The notes under the pieces were generated by a model. The model was not told the origin of the DNA, searched no databases, and was given only the letters and a program-made list of their open reading frames with translations. Of a stretch of 21,663 nucleotides of DNA, positions 15,438-21,663 are shown one piece after another; within the stretch, counting starts at the first letter, position 1, and every line of letters starts with the position of its first letter. Location of the stretch: positions 1 to 21,663 of the forward strand of contig DHWS01000081.1 in NCBI GenBank assembly GCA_002413305.1. Reading direction: 5' to 3'. Made by a program: the position numbers and the translations under genes. The stretch comes from Actinobacteria bacterium UBA5176. Its GTDB lineage: Bacteria; Actinomycetota; UBA4738.

Positions 15438-16286
15438 ATGCGGGTCGGGATCGGATTGCCGAACACGTGTCCGGGAGCGACCGGCCGTCTGCTGGTCGAA
15501 TGGGCCCGCCGGGCCGAGGCGGGTCCGTACTCGTCGGTCGGGGTCCTGGACCGGGTGCCGTACGTGAGCCACGACCCGCTGACCACGCTGGCCGCCGCGG
15601 CCGCCGTTACCTCCCGGATCGCCTTGGTGACGATGGTCGTGGTCGGCCCGCTGCGCAGCACCGCACTGTTGGCCAAGCAGGCGGCCTCGGTGGATTCGAT
15701 CTCTGGCGGACGGTTGGTCCTGGGCCTCTCGATCGGCGCCCGGCAGGACGACTATGTGGTCGCGCGGGTCGACCATCGACGTCGAGGCGAGGCGCTGTCC
15801 GAACAGATCGTCGACCTCCGGCTGGCGTGGGAGCGGGGCGCCATGACGCCGCAACCGGCCCGCGACGGTGGCCCGCCCATCCTCGTGGGTGGGCTCTCCG
15901 GGCAATCGTTCGGTCGGATGGCGCGGAGCGCCGATGGCTACGTGCACGGCGGGGGGCCGCCCCGGGCGTTCGCCGGCGCCGCATCGCGCGCGCTGGCCGC
16001 GTGGTCCGACCTCGAGCGGGCCGGCCGGCCGCAGCTGTGGGGGCAGGGGTACTTCGCGCTTGGCGGGACGGAGGCCACCGAGACCGGTGCCGCGTATCTG
16101 CGCGACTACTATGCGTTCACCGGCCCCTTCGCCGACCGCATCGCCGCCGGGAACCTCACCACGCCGCAGCAGGTCGTCGACTTCGTCCGCGGATACGAGG
16201 AGGCCGGGTGCCACGAGCTGGTTCTGCTGCCCACGGTCGCCTCGCTCGAACAGGTCGAACTCCTCGCCGAGGTGCTGTCGGCGTGA
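15438..16286 (+). CDS. Luciferase-like (LLM class, probably F420-dependent) oxidoreductase
   Basis: The protein has 282 residues, a TIM-barrel flavin/F420 enzyme. Landmarks are the first strand MRVGIGLPN, HDPLTTLAAAAAVTSRIAL (45-63), LLAKQAASVDSISGGRLVLG (78-97), GIGAR-like SIGARQDDY, and PPILVGGLSGQSF in the middle. This order is typical of actinobacterial LLM-class F420-dependent oxidoreductases; FMN use cannot be excluded. The ATG at 15438 is chosen because it matches the family's first strand exactly; longer frames run back into the divergent gene. The stop overlaps the monooxygenase start as GTGA. It may perform a reduction on the product of that monooxygenase or on its CoA-ester substrate (inference). 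Confidence 0.85.
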   Translation: MRVGIGLPNTCPGATGRLLVEWARRAEAGPYSSVGVLDRVPYVSHDPLTTLAAAAAVTSRIALVTMVVVGPLRSTALLAKQAASVDSISGGRLVLGLSIGARQDDYVVARVDHRRRGEALSEQIVDLRLAWERGAMTPQPARDGGPPILVGGLSGQSFGRMARSADGYVHGGGPPRAFAGAASRALAAWSDLERAGRPQLWGQGYFALGGTEATETGAAYLRDYYAFTGPFADRIAAGNLTTPQQVVDFVRGYEEAGCHELVLLPTVASLEQVELLAEVLSA

Positions 16287-18466
16287 GGATCACGGTGGTC
16301 GGCGGCGGGCCGGCCGGCCTGTACTTCGCGGCGCTCATGAAGCGGGCCGATCCGTCGCACGAGATCACGGTGCTGGAGCGGAACGCACCGGACGCCACGT
16401 TCGGGTGGGGCGTCGTGTTCTCCGAGGAGACGCTCGGGTCGCTCCGCGACGCCGACCGCCCCAGCTACGACGAGATCACCGAGATGTTCGCCCGGTGGGG
16501 CGCCATAGATGTGCGGTACCGGGGCGAGACGGTTCGGTCGCGGGGTCACGTCTTCTCCGCGATCGCCCGCGTCCGCCTGTTGAGCATCCTGCAGCGGCGG
16601 TGCGCCGACCTCGGGGTCGAGCTCCGGTTCGAACACGAGGTATCGGATCTGTCCGGGTTGGCGGAGGCGGCGGATCTGGTCGTGGGCGCCGACGGGGTGA
16701 ACAGCACCGTTCGTGCCCAGCGTGCGGAGGCCCTCGGACCCACCCTCGATGTGCATCGCACCCGCTACATCTGGTTCGGGACCCACCTCGCCCTCAAGGC
16801 ATTCACGTTCATCTTCCGGGAGAACGAACACGGCCTGTTCCAGGTCCACGGCTATCCCTTCGACGCCCGGACCAGCACGTTCATCGTGGAGTGCCCGGAG
16901 TGGACGTGGCGCCGAGCCGGCCTGGACCGGGCCACCGAGCAGGAGAGCATCGCGTATTGCGAGGAGCTCTTCGCCGAAGACCTCGCCGGGCACCGGCTGC
17001 TCTCCAACCGTTCGATGTGGCTAAACTTCGTCACGCTTCGCAACGGTTCGTGGCGGGACGGAAACGTGGTCCTGGTGGGGGACGCCGCCCACACCGCGCA
17101 CTTCACGATCGGGTCCGGCACGAAGCTGGCCATGGAGGACGCCGTCGCCCTGGCGGAGGCGCTGGAGCGGCATCCGGGGCCGGACCTGACGCCCGCGCTG
17201 GTGGAGTACGAGCTCGCGCGCCAGCCGGTGATCGAACGGTTCCAGCAGGCCGCGCTGGAGAGCTCCGCCTACTTCGAGAACGTGCGCCGGTACGCCGGGT
17301 TCGAGCCGGTCCAATTCGCGTTCAACCTGCTCACGCGGAGCGGGCGGATCACGCACCTCGAACTGGAGAAGCGGGACCCCTCGTTCGTGGCCGGCGTGGA
17401 CGACTGGTTCGCGCGCAACGCGACCGGGAGCGCGATCCAGGTCGAGCCGGCGGGGCATCGAACCGTCAGGGTCGCCCGGGCCCCGGCGTTCACCCCGCTT
17501 CTCCTTCGGCATGTCGATGTGACGAATCGTGTCACACTGTCAAGCCCTGACCAGGACCGATGCGAAGACGGCGTCCCGGGCGACGAGCACACCCACCGGG
17601 CCGAGGTGGCCGCCGCGTCGGGTGCGGGCCTGGTGATCCCGGGCTCGTTCGCCGTGTCGGCCGAGGCCCGGATCCGCCCCGGATCGCTCGGCCTGTACGC
17701 GGAGGCGCACGCGGCGGCGTGGCGGTGGATCCTCGATCGGGCCCGGCACCTTGGGGAGGCCCGGTTCGGGGCCACGATCGGGCACGCGGGCCGGCGTGGC
17801 GCGACCCGCCCGAGAACGCGCGGGGTGGACATCCCGCTGGAGCCGGACGACGCATGGCCGCTGGTGTCGGCCTCGCCCTTGCCCTACACGTCCAGGAGCG
17901 CAGTCCCTCGCGAACTCTCCGTTGAGGAGATGCCCGCCATCGTGGCCGCGTTCGCCCGGGCCGCCCGGCTCGCGGCGGGGGCGGGGTTCGACCTGCTCGA
18001 GCTGGACCTGGCGCGCGGCCACCTCCTGGCGAGCTTCCTGTCGCCACTGTCGAATCGGCGGGCGGACGAGTACGGGGGCTCGCTCGACGACCGGTTGCGG
18101 TTCCCGCTTCGCGTGGTAGAGGCCGTCCGAGAGGCGTGGCCCGAACGGCGGCCGCTGGCGGTTCGCCTCACCGCCACCGATTGGATGCCAGGTGGGTTCG
18201 AGGTGGACGAAGCGGTGGCCGTAGCCGAGCGGTTGAAGTCGCTGGGGTGCGACCTTGTCCACGTGGTCGCCGGACAGACGGTTCGAAACGACCGCCCCGA
18301 ATACGGCCGCTTCGCCCTGGTGCCGGCCAGCGACCGCATCCGCAACGAGGCTGGCATCTGCACGCTGGTGGGCGGTCACCTCACCACGATGGACGAGGTG
18401 AACACCATCCTCGCCGCCGGCCGGGCCGACCTGTGCATCCTGGATCCGCCGGTGGCCGCCGGCTGA
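16283..18466 (+). CDS. Fused aryl-CoA FAD monooxygenase / degenerate old-yellow-enzyme domain (salicylyl-CoA 5-hydroxylase or anthraniloyl-CoA monooxygenase family)
   Basis: The protein has 727 residues. Residues 1-395 form a class A flavoprotein hydroxylase: GGGPAG at 7-12, LVVGADGVNSTVR at 132-144, VLVGDAAHTAHF at 263-274 and GSGTKLAMEDA. Residues about 400-727 align with the old-yellow-enzyme domain found in 2-aminobenzoyl-CoA monooxygenase/reductase and salicylyl-CoA 5-hydroxylase: GHAGRRG, ASPLPY, FLSPLSNRRADEYGGSL, RIRNEAGICT, AGRADLC. Key positions differ: the usual HxxHGY reads DLARGH (575-580), the N-terminal flavin loop (SSPDQDRC) is altered, and the chain stops soon after AGRADLC, some tens of residues early. 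The N-terminal half should hydroxylate an aromatic CoA ester using NAD(P)H and O2; the second half is probably structural. GTG 16283 overlaps the preceding stop as GTGA. Confidence 0.88.
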   Translation: MRITVVGGGPAGLYFAALMKRADPSHEITVLERNAPDATFGWGVVFSEETLGSLRDADRPSYDEITEMFARWGAIDVRYRGETVRSRGHVFSAIARVRLLSILQRRCADLGVELRFEHEVSDLSGLAEAADLVVGADGVNSTVRAQRAEALGPTLDVHRTRYIWFGTHLALKAFTFIFRENEHGLFQVHGYPFDARTSTFIVECPEWTWRRAGLDRATEQESIAYCEELFAEDLAGHRLLSNRSMWLNFVTLRNGSWRDGNVVLVGDAAHTAHFTIGSGTKLAMEDAVALAEALERHPGPDLTPALVEYELARQPVIERFQQAALESSAYFENVRRYAGFEPVQFAFNLLTRSGRITHLELEKRDPSFVAGVDDWFARNATGSAIQVEPAGHRTVRVARAPAFTPLLLRHVDVTNRVTLSSPDQDRCEDGVPGDEHTHRAEVAAASGAGLVIPGSFAVSAEARIRPGSLGLYAEAHAAAWRWILDRARHLGEARFGATIGHAGRRGATRPRTRGVDIPLEPDDAWPLVSASPLPYTSRSAVPRELSVEEMPAIVAAFARAARLAAGAGFDLLELDLARGHLLASFLSPLSNRRADEYGGSLDDRLRFPLRVVEAVREAWPERRPLAVRLTATDWMPGGFEVDEAVAVAERLKSLGCDLVHVVAGQTVRNDRPEYGRFALVPASDRIRNEAGICTLVGGHLTTMDEVNTILAAGRADLCILDPPVAAG

Positions 18467-18482
18467 CCCGGCGGGACCCGAA

Positions 18483-18499
18483 GGCGCGGCTCACGCGCC
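18483..18499. terminator. GC hairpin between convergent genes, possible bidirectional terminator
   Basis: GGCGCG (18483-18488) and CGCGCC (18494-18499) form a perfect 6-bp stem with a GCTCA loop, overlapping the stop of the minus-strand small gene and 17 bp past the monooxygenase stop. There is no T-run on either side, so it is not a textbook intrinsic terminator. Confidence 0.35.
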
Positions 18500-18706
18500 C
18501 AGGTCGTAGATCTGGCCCGGATCCATGTCCAAGCCGTTCATGACCTGCCACAGCGCGGCGAGCGCCTTGAGCGCGTTCCGCTCCTCGAACGGCGCCAGGT
18601 CGTCGCGGTGCCCCATCAGGACGTGGGCCAGCGACCGGTAGCACTCCACCAGCCGGCCCTCGGCTTCGTTCAGCTCGACTCCTGCTATGTTCCGCATCTC
18701 GCTCAC
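18491..18706 (-). CDS. Small helical protein coupled to the CoA ligase (71 aa)
   Basis: This 71-residue, cysteine-poor, apparently all-helical protein runs MSEMRNIAGVELNEAEGRLV, then CYRSLAHVLMGHRDDLAPFEERNALKALAALWQVMNGLDM and ends YDLGA. Its GTG start overlaps the ligase stop as GTGA, strong evidence that it is real and translated with the ligase. It has no membrane segment or signal peptide. I recognise no family. It could be a subunit or partner of the ligase or of another enzyme in the pathway; only its place supports that. Confidence 0.7.
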   Translation of the reverse strand: MSEMRNIAGVELNEAEGRLVECYRSLAHVLMGHRDDLAPFEERNALKALAALWQVMNGLDMDPGQIYDLGA

Positions 18707-20061
18707 CGCCCCCTCAATTCCCCCTCGCTCCCGATCACGATCCGTTCGTCCAAGAGCCGCTTCGCCTTCAGCTCGAACCGCGGGAGCGTCCCGTCCTCCG
18801 CCTGTCGTACACCGAACCGCAGTCCCTCGTGCGCACCCGCCAGTTCCTTGCCGATCGCGGCGAGCAGCGCGGAAGCGTCCACCGCTGGGTCGGGGATCTC
18901 CACCAACACCTCGATCTCGTCGCGGATGCCTTCCTCCGTGTACAGGTGGATCTGGAACTCGTCGATCTCCGCGTGCTCGCGGACGATCGCCTCGACGGCA
19001 CGCGGATAGACGTTCGTCCCCCGGACCAGCTTCATGTCATCCACGCGGCCCCGGATGCCGCCCTCGTAGATGTCGAACGTCCGCCCGCACGGGCAGGTCG
19101 AACCGGGGATGCGCACCACGAGGTCGCGCGTGCGGTACCGGAGCACCGGGATGAACCCGCGGCCGAACGACGTCACCACCCGTTCGCCCATCTGGCCGTA
19201 TCCGACCGGCACACCGCTGATCGGGTCGAGGACCTCTTCGATGTAGTGGTCCTCGATGATGTGCGTCCCGCCGGGCTGCTCCGCGCACTCGAAGACCATG
19301 ATGGTGCCCAGCTCCGTCATCCCGGCGGTGTCGCCCGCCTTCGCGCCCCACTGCTCCTCGATCAGCGCCTTCGTGGCGGGGATCGAACCGGCCGGCTCGC
19401 CGGAGAGGATCACCCGTTCCACGGCGCTCGCCGCCAGGTCGATCCCCAGGGCCTTCGCCTCCTGGGCCATCCGCAGCGCGTAGGTCGGGGTCGAAGCCAC
19501 CGCCGTGGCCCCCATCTCGACCAGCGTCCGGACCCGCTGCTCGGTGGTCATCGCCCCGCCCGGCAGGACCAGGCAGCCCATCTTCTCGCCGGCGTAGTGC
19601 AGGCCCCAGAAGCCGATGAACGTGGCGTACCCGAAGGCGACGAAGAGGACGTCCTGGGGGCGCACGCCGAACCCCCACAGCCCGTAGCACCACATCTCCG
19701 AGATCCACTCCCAGTCCTTCATGGAGTCCAGGACCCGGATCGGCATCTTTCCGGTGGTGCCCGACGTCATGTGGTACCGGATCGCGAGCGCTTGGTCCGC
19801 CGCAAGGATCGGGCCGAAGGGGGGATGTTCGAGCTGGCCCTGCATCCACTCCTCGCGGGTCATCAACGGGATGCGGCGGAGGTCGTCGACGGTCGTGATC
19901 TGGTCGGCGGTGACGCCGGCGTCGCGCAAGCGCTTCGACTGCCACGGGACCTGCGCGTCCGCCCACTGGACGAGGTCTCGGAGCTTGCGGGCCTGCAGCG
20001 CCTCCAGCTCGTCGCGAGGCATGGTCTCGTGCGCGGGATTCCAGTAGGGACCGTCGGCCAT
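18703..20061 (-). CDS. PaaK-like aryl-CoA ligase (AMP-forming)
   Basis: The protein has 452 residues, the usual length of phenylacetate-CoA ligase-type enzymes. ATP-binding motif TSGTTGKMP lies at about 99-106, ILSGEPAG at about 218-225, DTAGMTELG at about 244-252, and YRTRDLVV followed by CPCGR at about 309-327, a Cys pair that may bind metal as in other PaaK proteins. RGRVDDMKLVRGTNVYP is the hinge and C-terminal domain entry. Lys in LPRFELKAKRL (about 427-437) is the likely C-terminal catalytic lysine. It adenylates an aromatic acid and passes it to CoA in the cytoplasm. ATG 20061 is preferred to GTG 20064 because the AAGGGGGCGG stretch is then better spaced. It probably supplies the CoA ester for the convergently encoded hydroxylase; benzoate-, anthranilate-, salicylate- or phenylacetate-type substrates are all possible. 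Confidence 0.88.
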   Translation of the reverse strand: MADGPYWNPAHETMPRDELEALQARKLRDLVQWADAQVPWQSKRLRDAGVTADQITTVDDLRRIPLMTREEWMQGQLEHPPFGPILAADQALAIRYHMTSGTTGKMPIRVLDSMKDWEWISEMWCYGLWGFGVRPQDVLFVAFGYATFIGFWGLHYAGEKMGCLVLPGGAMTTEQRVRTLVEMGATAVASTPTYALRMAQEAKALGIDLAASAVERVILSGEPAGSIPATKALIEEQWGAKAGDTAGMTELGTIMVFECAEQPGGTHIIEDHYIEEVLDPISGVPVGYGQMGERVVTSFGRGFIPVLRYRTRDLVVRIPGSTCPCGRTFDIYEGGIRGRVDDMKLVRGTNVYPRAVEAIVREHAEIDEFQIHLYTEEGIRDEIEVLVEIPDPAVDASALLAAIGKELAGAHEGLRFGVRQAEDGTLPRFELKAKRLLDERIVIGSEGELRGR

Positions 20062-20168
20062 CACCCGCCCCCTTTCTCCGAGGAGCCTTCGCCCGGCTCA
20101 GCGGGAGCATCGTAGCGAGTGGGGGGCCTGAGCGGGGCGGGGTCCTCGCCCGCGGTACGCTGCTCCCG
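20062..20168. promoter_or_regulatory. Divergent intergenic region between ligase and lipoprotein genes
   Basis: This 107-bp region must drive the ligase leftward and the lipoprotein/dehydrogenase pair rightward. TACGAT on the minus strand (20109-20114) is a fair -10 about 47 bp before the ligase start; no good -35 accompanies it. TACGCT lies just before the lipoprotein ATG on the plus strand. No operator palindrome is clear. Confidence 0.3.
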
Positions 20169-20549
20169 ATGTCCGTGCGCCACGGATCGAAGCGATCGCG
20201 AGGGATGTGGGCCGTGCTGGTCGTGGCCGCCTTCCTGGCTGATGCATGCGGCGGTTCGACCGGCCCGAAACGCGTCGACCTGTCGCAGCTGATCTTCCAG
20301 GATCAAGCCTTCTCCGGCCAGCAGGTGCTGGTCGAAGGCCGGGTCGGCGAGTACCGCGACCCGCAGCGCGCCCTCCACTTCGTCCTGGCCGACGACCACG
20401 GCAATCGCCTGGAGCTCCAGCCGCTGGCGTCGGCGCAGCCGTGGTTCGGCAAACAGGTCGAGGTGCGAGGCGTGTTCCGCCTCCAGTCCGACCAGCAGGT
20501 GCCGCGGTTCCTCCAGATCCTGAGCGTCCGGTCCACCGGAGGGGGATAG
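20169..20549 (+). CDS. Small exported protein, probable lipoprotein with OB-like domain
   Basis: The protein has 126 residues. A basic start (RHGSKRSRG) precedes a hydrophobic core (about 13-24) and LADAC with Cys27, an imperfect lipobox, so membrane anchoring is likely but not sure. The mature part has strands resembling an OB-fold of the tRNA_anti/YgiW-like kind: SGQQVLVEGRVGEYRDP, ALHFVLADDHGNRLEL, GKQVEVRGVFRL. I cannot assign a ligand. It ends six bases before the acyl-CoA dehydrogenase GTG, so the two are probably cotranscribed, although their functions do not obviously connect. No Shine-Dalgarno precedes ATG 20169; Met13 is an alternative start but would shorten the signal peptide's basic region. 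Confidence 0.72.
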   Translation: MSVRHGSKRSRGMWAVLVVAAFLADACGGSTGPKRVDLSQLIFQDQAFSGQQVLVEGRVGEYRDPQRALHFVLADDHGNRLELQPLASAQPWFGKQVEVRGVFRLQSDQQVPRFLQILSVRSTGGG

Positions 20550-20555
20550 CCGGCG

Positions 20556-21663
20556 GTGGCGTTCGACCTGACCGACGAGCAGCGGGAGCTGATCGAACGT
20601 ACCCGCGCGGTCGCCCGGGATCGGCTGGTGCCCATCGTGACCGGCGGGGCTCCGGGGCGAGTGAACCGCGCGCTGGTGAAGGCGCTCGGCGACGAGGGCT
20701 TGCTCCCGCGGCTGTTCCCGCGGCGGGCCGGCGGCTCGCAGACCCACGACGTCTCGGCCTTCGAGCTGTGCCTGCTCCGCGAAGCGCTCGCCTACGAGTC
20801 CCCGGAGGCCGACACCGCGCTGGCCATGCAGGGGCTGGGGGGCTACCCGATCCTGCAATCGGGCTCGCCCGAGCAGGTCGAACGGTGGCTGCCTCCGATC
20901 GCCCGGGGAGATGCCATCGGGGCGTTCGCGCTGACCGAGCCGAACGCCGGCTCCGACGCCGGCGCGCTCGAGCTGCGGGCCGACCCGGACGGCGCCGGCG
21001 GATGGCGGATGACCGGCGAGAAGACGTGGATCTCCAACGCTCCCGACGCCGACGTGTACGTCCTGTTCGCTCGGACCACGCCGGAGGCCGGCGCGAAGGG
21101 CGTCACGGCGTTCGTCGTGCCGGGTGACGCGGAGGGCCTGTCCGGCGAACCGATCGCCCTGCTCGGCGATCACCCGATCGGGCGGCTCAAGCTCGAGTCG
21201 GTGGCCGCCGGGCCCGCCGAGGTGCTCGGTGAGCCCGACCACGGCTTCCGGGTGGCCATGCGCACCCTCGATCTGTTCCGTCCCAGCGTGGGGGCGTTCG
21301 CGGTGGGCATGGCACAGCGGGCGCTGGACGAAGCGCTCGCCCACGCGGCCGGACGGTCGCAGTTCGGCACGCCACTCACGGGGTTCCAGGCCGTGTCGCA
21401 CTCGCTCGCCGAGATGGCCACGCGGATCGATGCCGCCCGCCTTCTGGTGCACCGCGCGGCCGCCGCTTACGACGAGGCGAGACCGGGGGTCACGAAGACC
21501 TCGGCCATGGCGAAGCTCTTCGCCACCGAGACGGCACAGTGGGTGGTCGACAAGGCGGTCCAGATCCACGGAGCGTCTGGGTTGGAGAAGGGGCACCCGC
21601 TGGAGCATCTGTACCGGGCGGTGCGGTCCCCTCGGATCTACGAGGGGACCAGCGAGATCCAGC
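20556..21663 (+). CDS. Acyl-CoA dehydrogenase (3' end outside window)
   Basis: The 369 readable codons cover almost the whole enzyme, whose family is usually about 380-400 residues. The N-terminal helical domain begins FDLTDEQRELIERTRAVARD. FALTEPNAGSDAGAL (124-138) is the FAD/substrate signature, WRMTGEKTWISNA (150-162) the middle beta domain, RSQFGTPLTGFQ (267-278) the C-terminal domain entry, and IYEGTSEIQ (361-369) the C-terminal signature with the catalytic base Glu363 in place. It oxidises an acyl-CoA at the alpha-beta bond, passing electrons to ETF. GTG 20556 is the start, with GGAGGGGG further upstream than ideal. In this setting it may act on a ring-derived or alicyclic acyl-CoA; ordinary fatty acyl-CoA is an equal possibility. 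Confidence 0.92.
   Translation, partial: MAFDLTDEQRELIERTRAVARDRLVPIVTGGAPGRVNRALVKALGDEGLLPRLFPRRAGGSQTHDVSAFELCLLREALAYESPEADTALAMQGLGGYPILQSGSPEQVERWLPPIARGDAIGAFALTEPNAGSDAGALELRADPDGAGGWRMTGEKTWISNAPDADVYVLFARTTPEAGAKGVTAFVVPGDAEGLSGEPIALLGDHPIGRLKLESVAAGPAEVLGEPDHGFRVAMRTLDLFRPSVGAFAVGMAQRALDEALAHAAGRSQFGTPLTGFQAVSHSLAEMATRIDAARLLVHRAAAAYDEARPGVTKTSAMAKLFATETAQWVVDKAVQIHGASGLEKGHPLEHLYRAVRSPRIYEGTSEIQ

Noticed and set aside
15179..16282. Plus-strand frame joining the monooxygenase to sequence upstream
   Set aside because: It is the wrong frame of the thioesterase and LLM genes; the flavin-binding motif begins immediately after GTG 16283.

Overview
The window looks like chromosomal DNA from a high-GC actinobacterium, probably an uncultured lineage. 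The evidence is frequent GTG starts, many ATGA/GTGA gene overlaps, a luciferase-like (F420-type) oxidoreductase, CoA-ester aromatic chemistry and large polytopic cell-envelope proteins. I cannot name the genus. I see no rRNA, tRNA, CRISPR array or recognisable transposase.

Left half (1-14085, nearly all on the minus strand): an envelope/surface-polysaccharide region. Read in its own direction, from right to left, it holds: a membrane-anchored alkaline-phosphatase/sulfatase-superfamily enzyme (12469-14085); a broken 3' piece of a SpoIID-like gene; a 59-residue membrane protein with a YIDANSGSY start (11956-12135); a large methyltransferase with a kinase-like front half (10515-11927); about 550 bp of gene debris; a secreted SpoIID/LytB-like protein (8490-9962); about 650 bp of lower-GC sequence with two possible small membrane-protein genes; two tandem YfhO-family membrane proteins (5193-7673 and 2754-5192); a GT-C-like membrane protein (911-2680); and a coiled-coil methyltransferase running off the left edge.

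Right half (14082-21663): acyl-CoA/aromatic metabolism. A minus-strand thioesterase and methyltransferase overlap each other by ATGA, and the methyltransferase overlaps the phosphatase gene in the same way. Divergent from them are a luciferase-like oxidoreductase and a fused FAD monooxygenase/old-yellow-enzyme protein, overlapping by GTGA. Convergent to those lie a PaaK-like CoA ligase and a 71-residue partner, also overlapping by GTGA. A small probable lipoprotein and an acyl-CoA dehydrogenase, cut off by the right edge, complete the set. Ligase, CoA-ester hydroxylase, dehydrogenase and thioesterase together fit activation and oxygenation of an aromatic acid as its CoA ester (anthranilate- or salicylate-like). 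The substrate is not determined.

Most unusual points: (i) reciprocal remnants suggest an older phosphatase-SpoIID gene pair was duplicated and each copy then lost a different partner; (ii) the old-yellow-enzyme half of the fused monooxygenase has lost its usual active-site residues and its C-terminus; (iii) several very small membrane-protein genes, one of them well supported.
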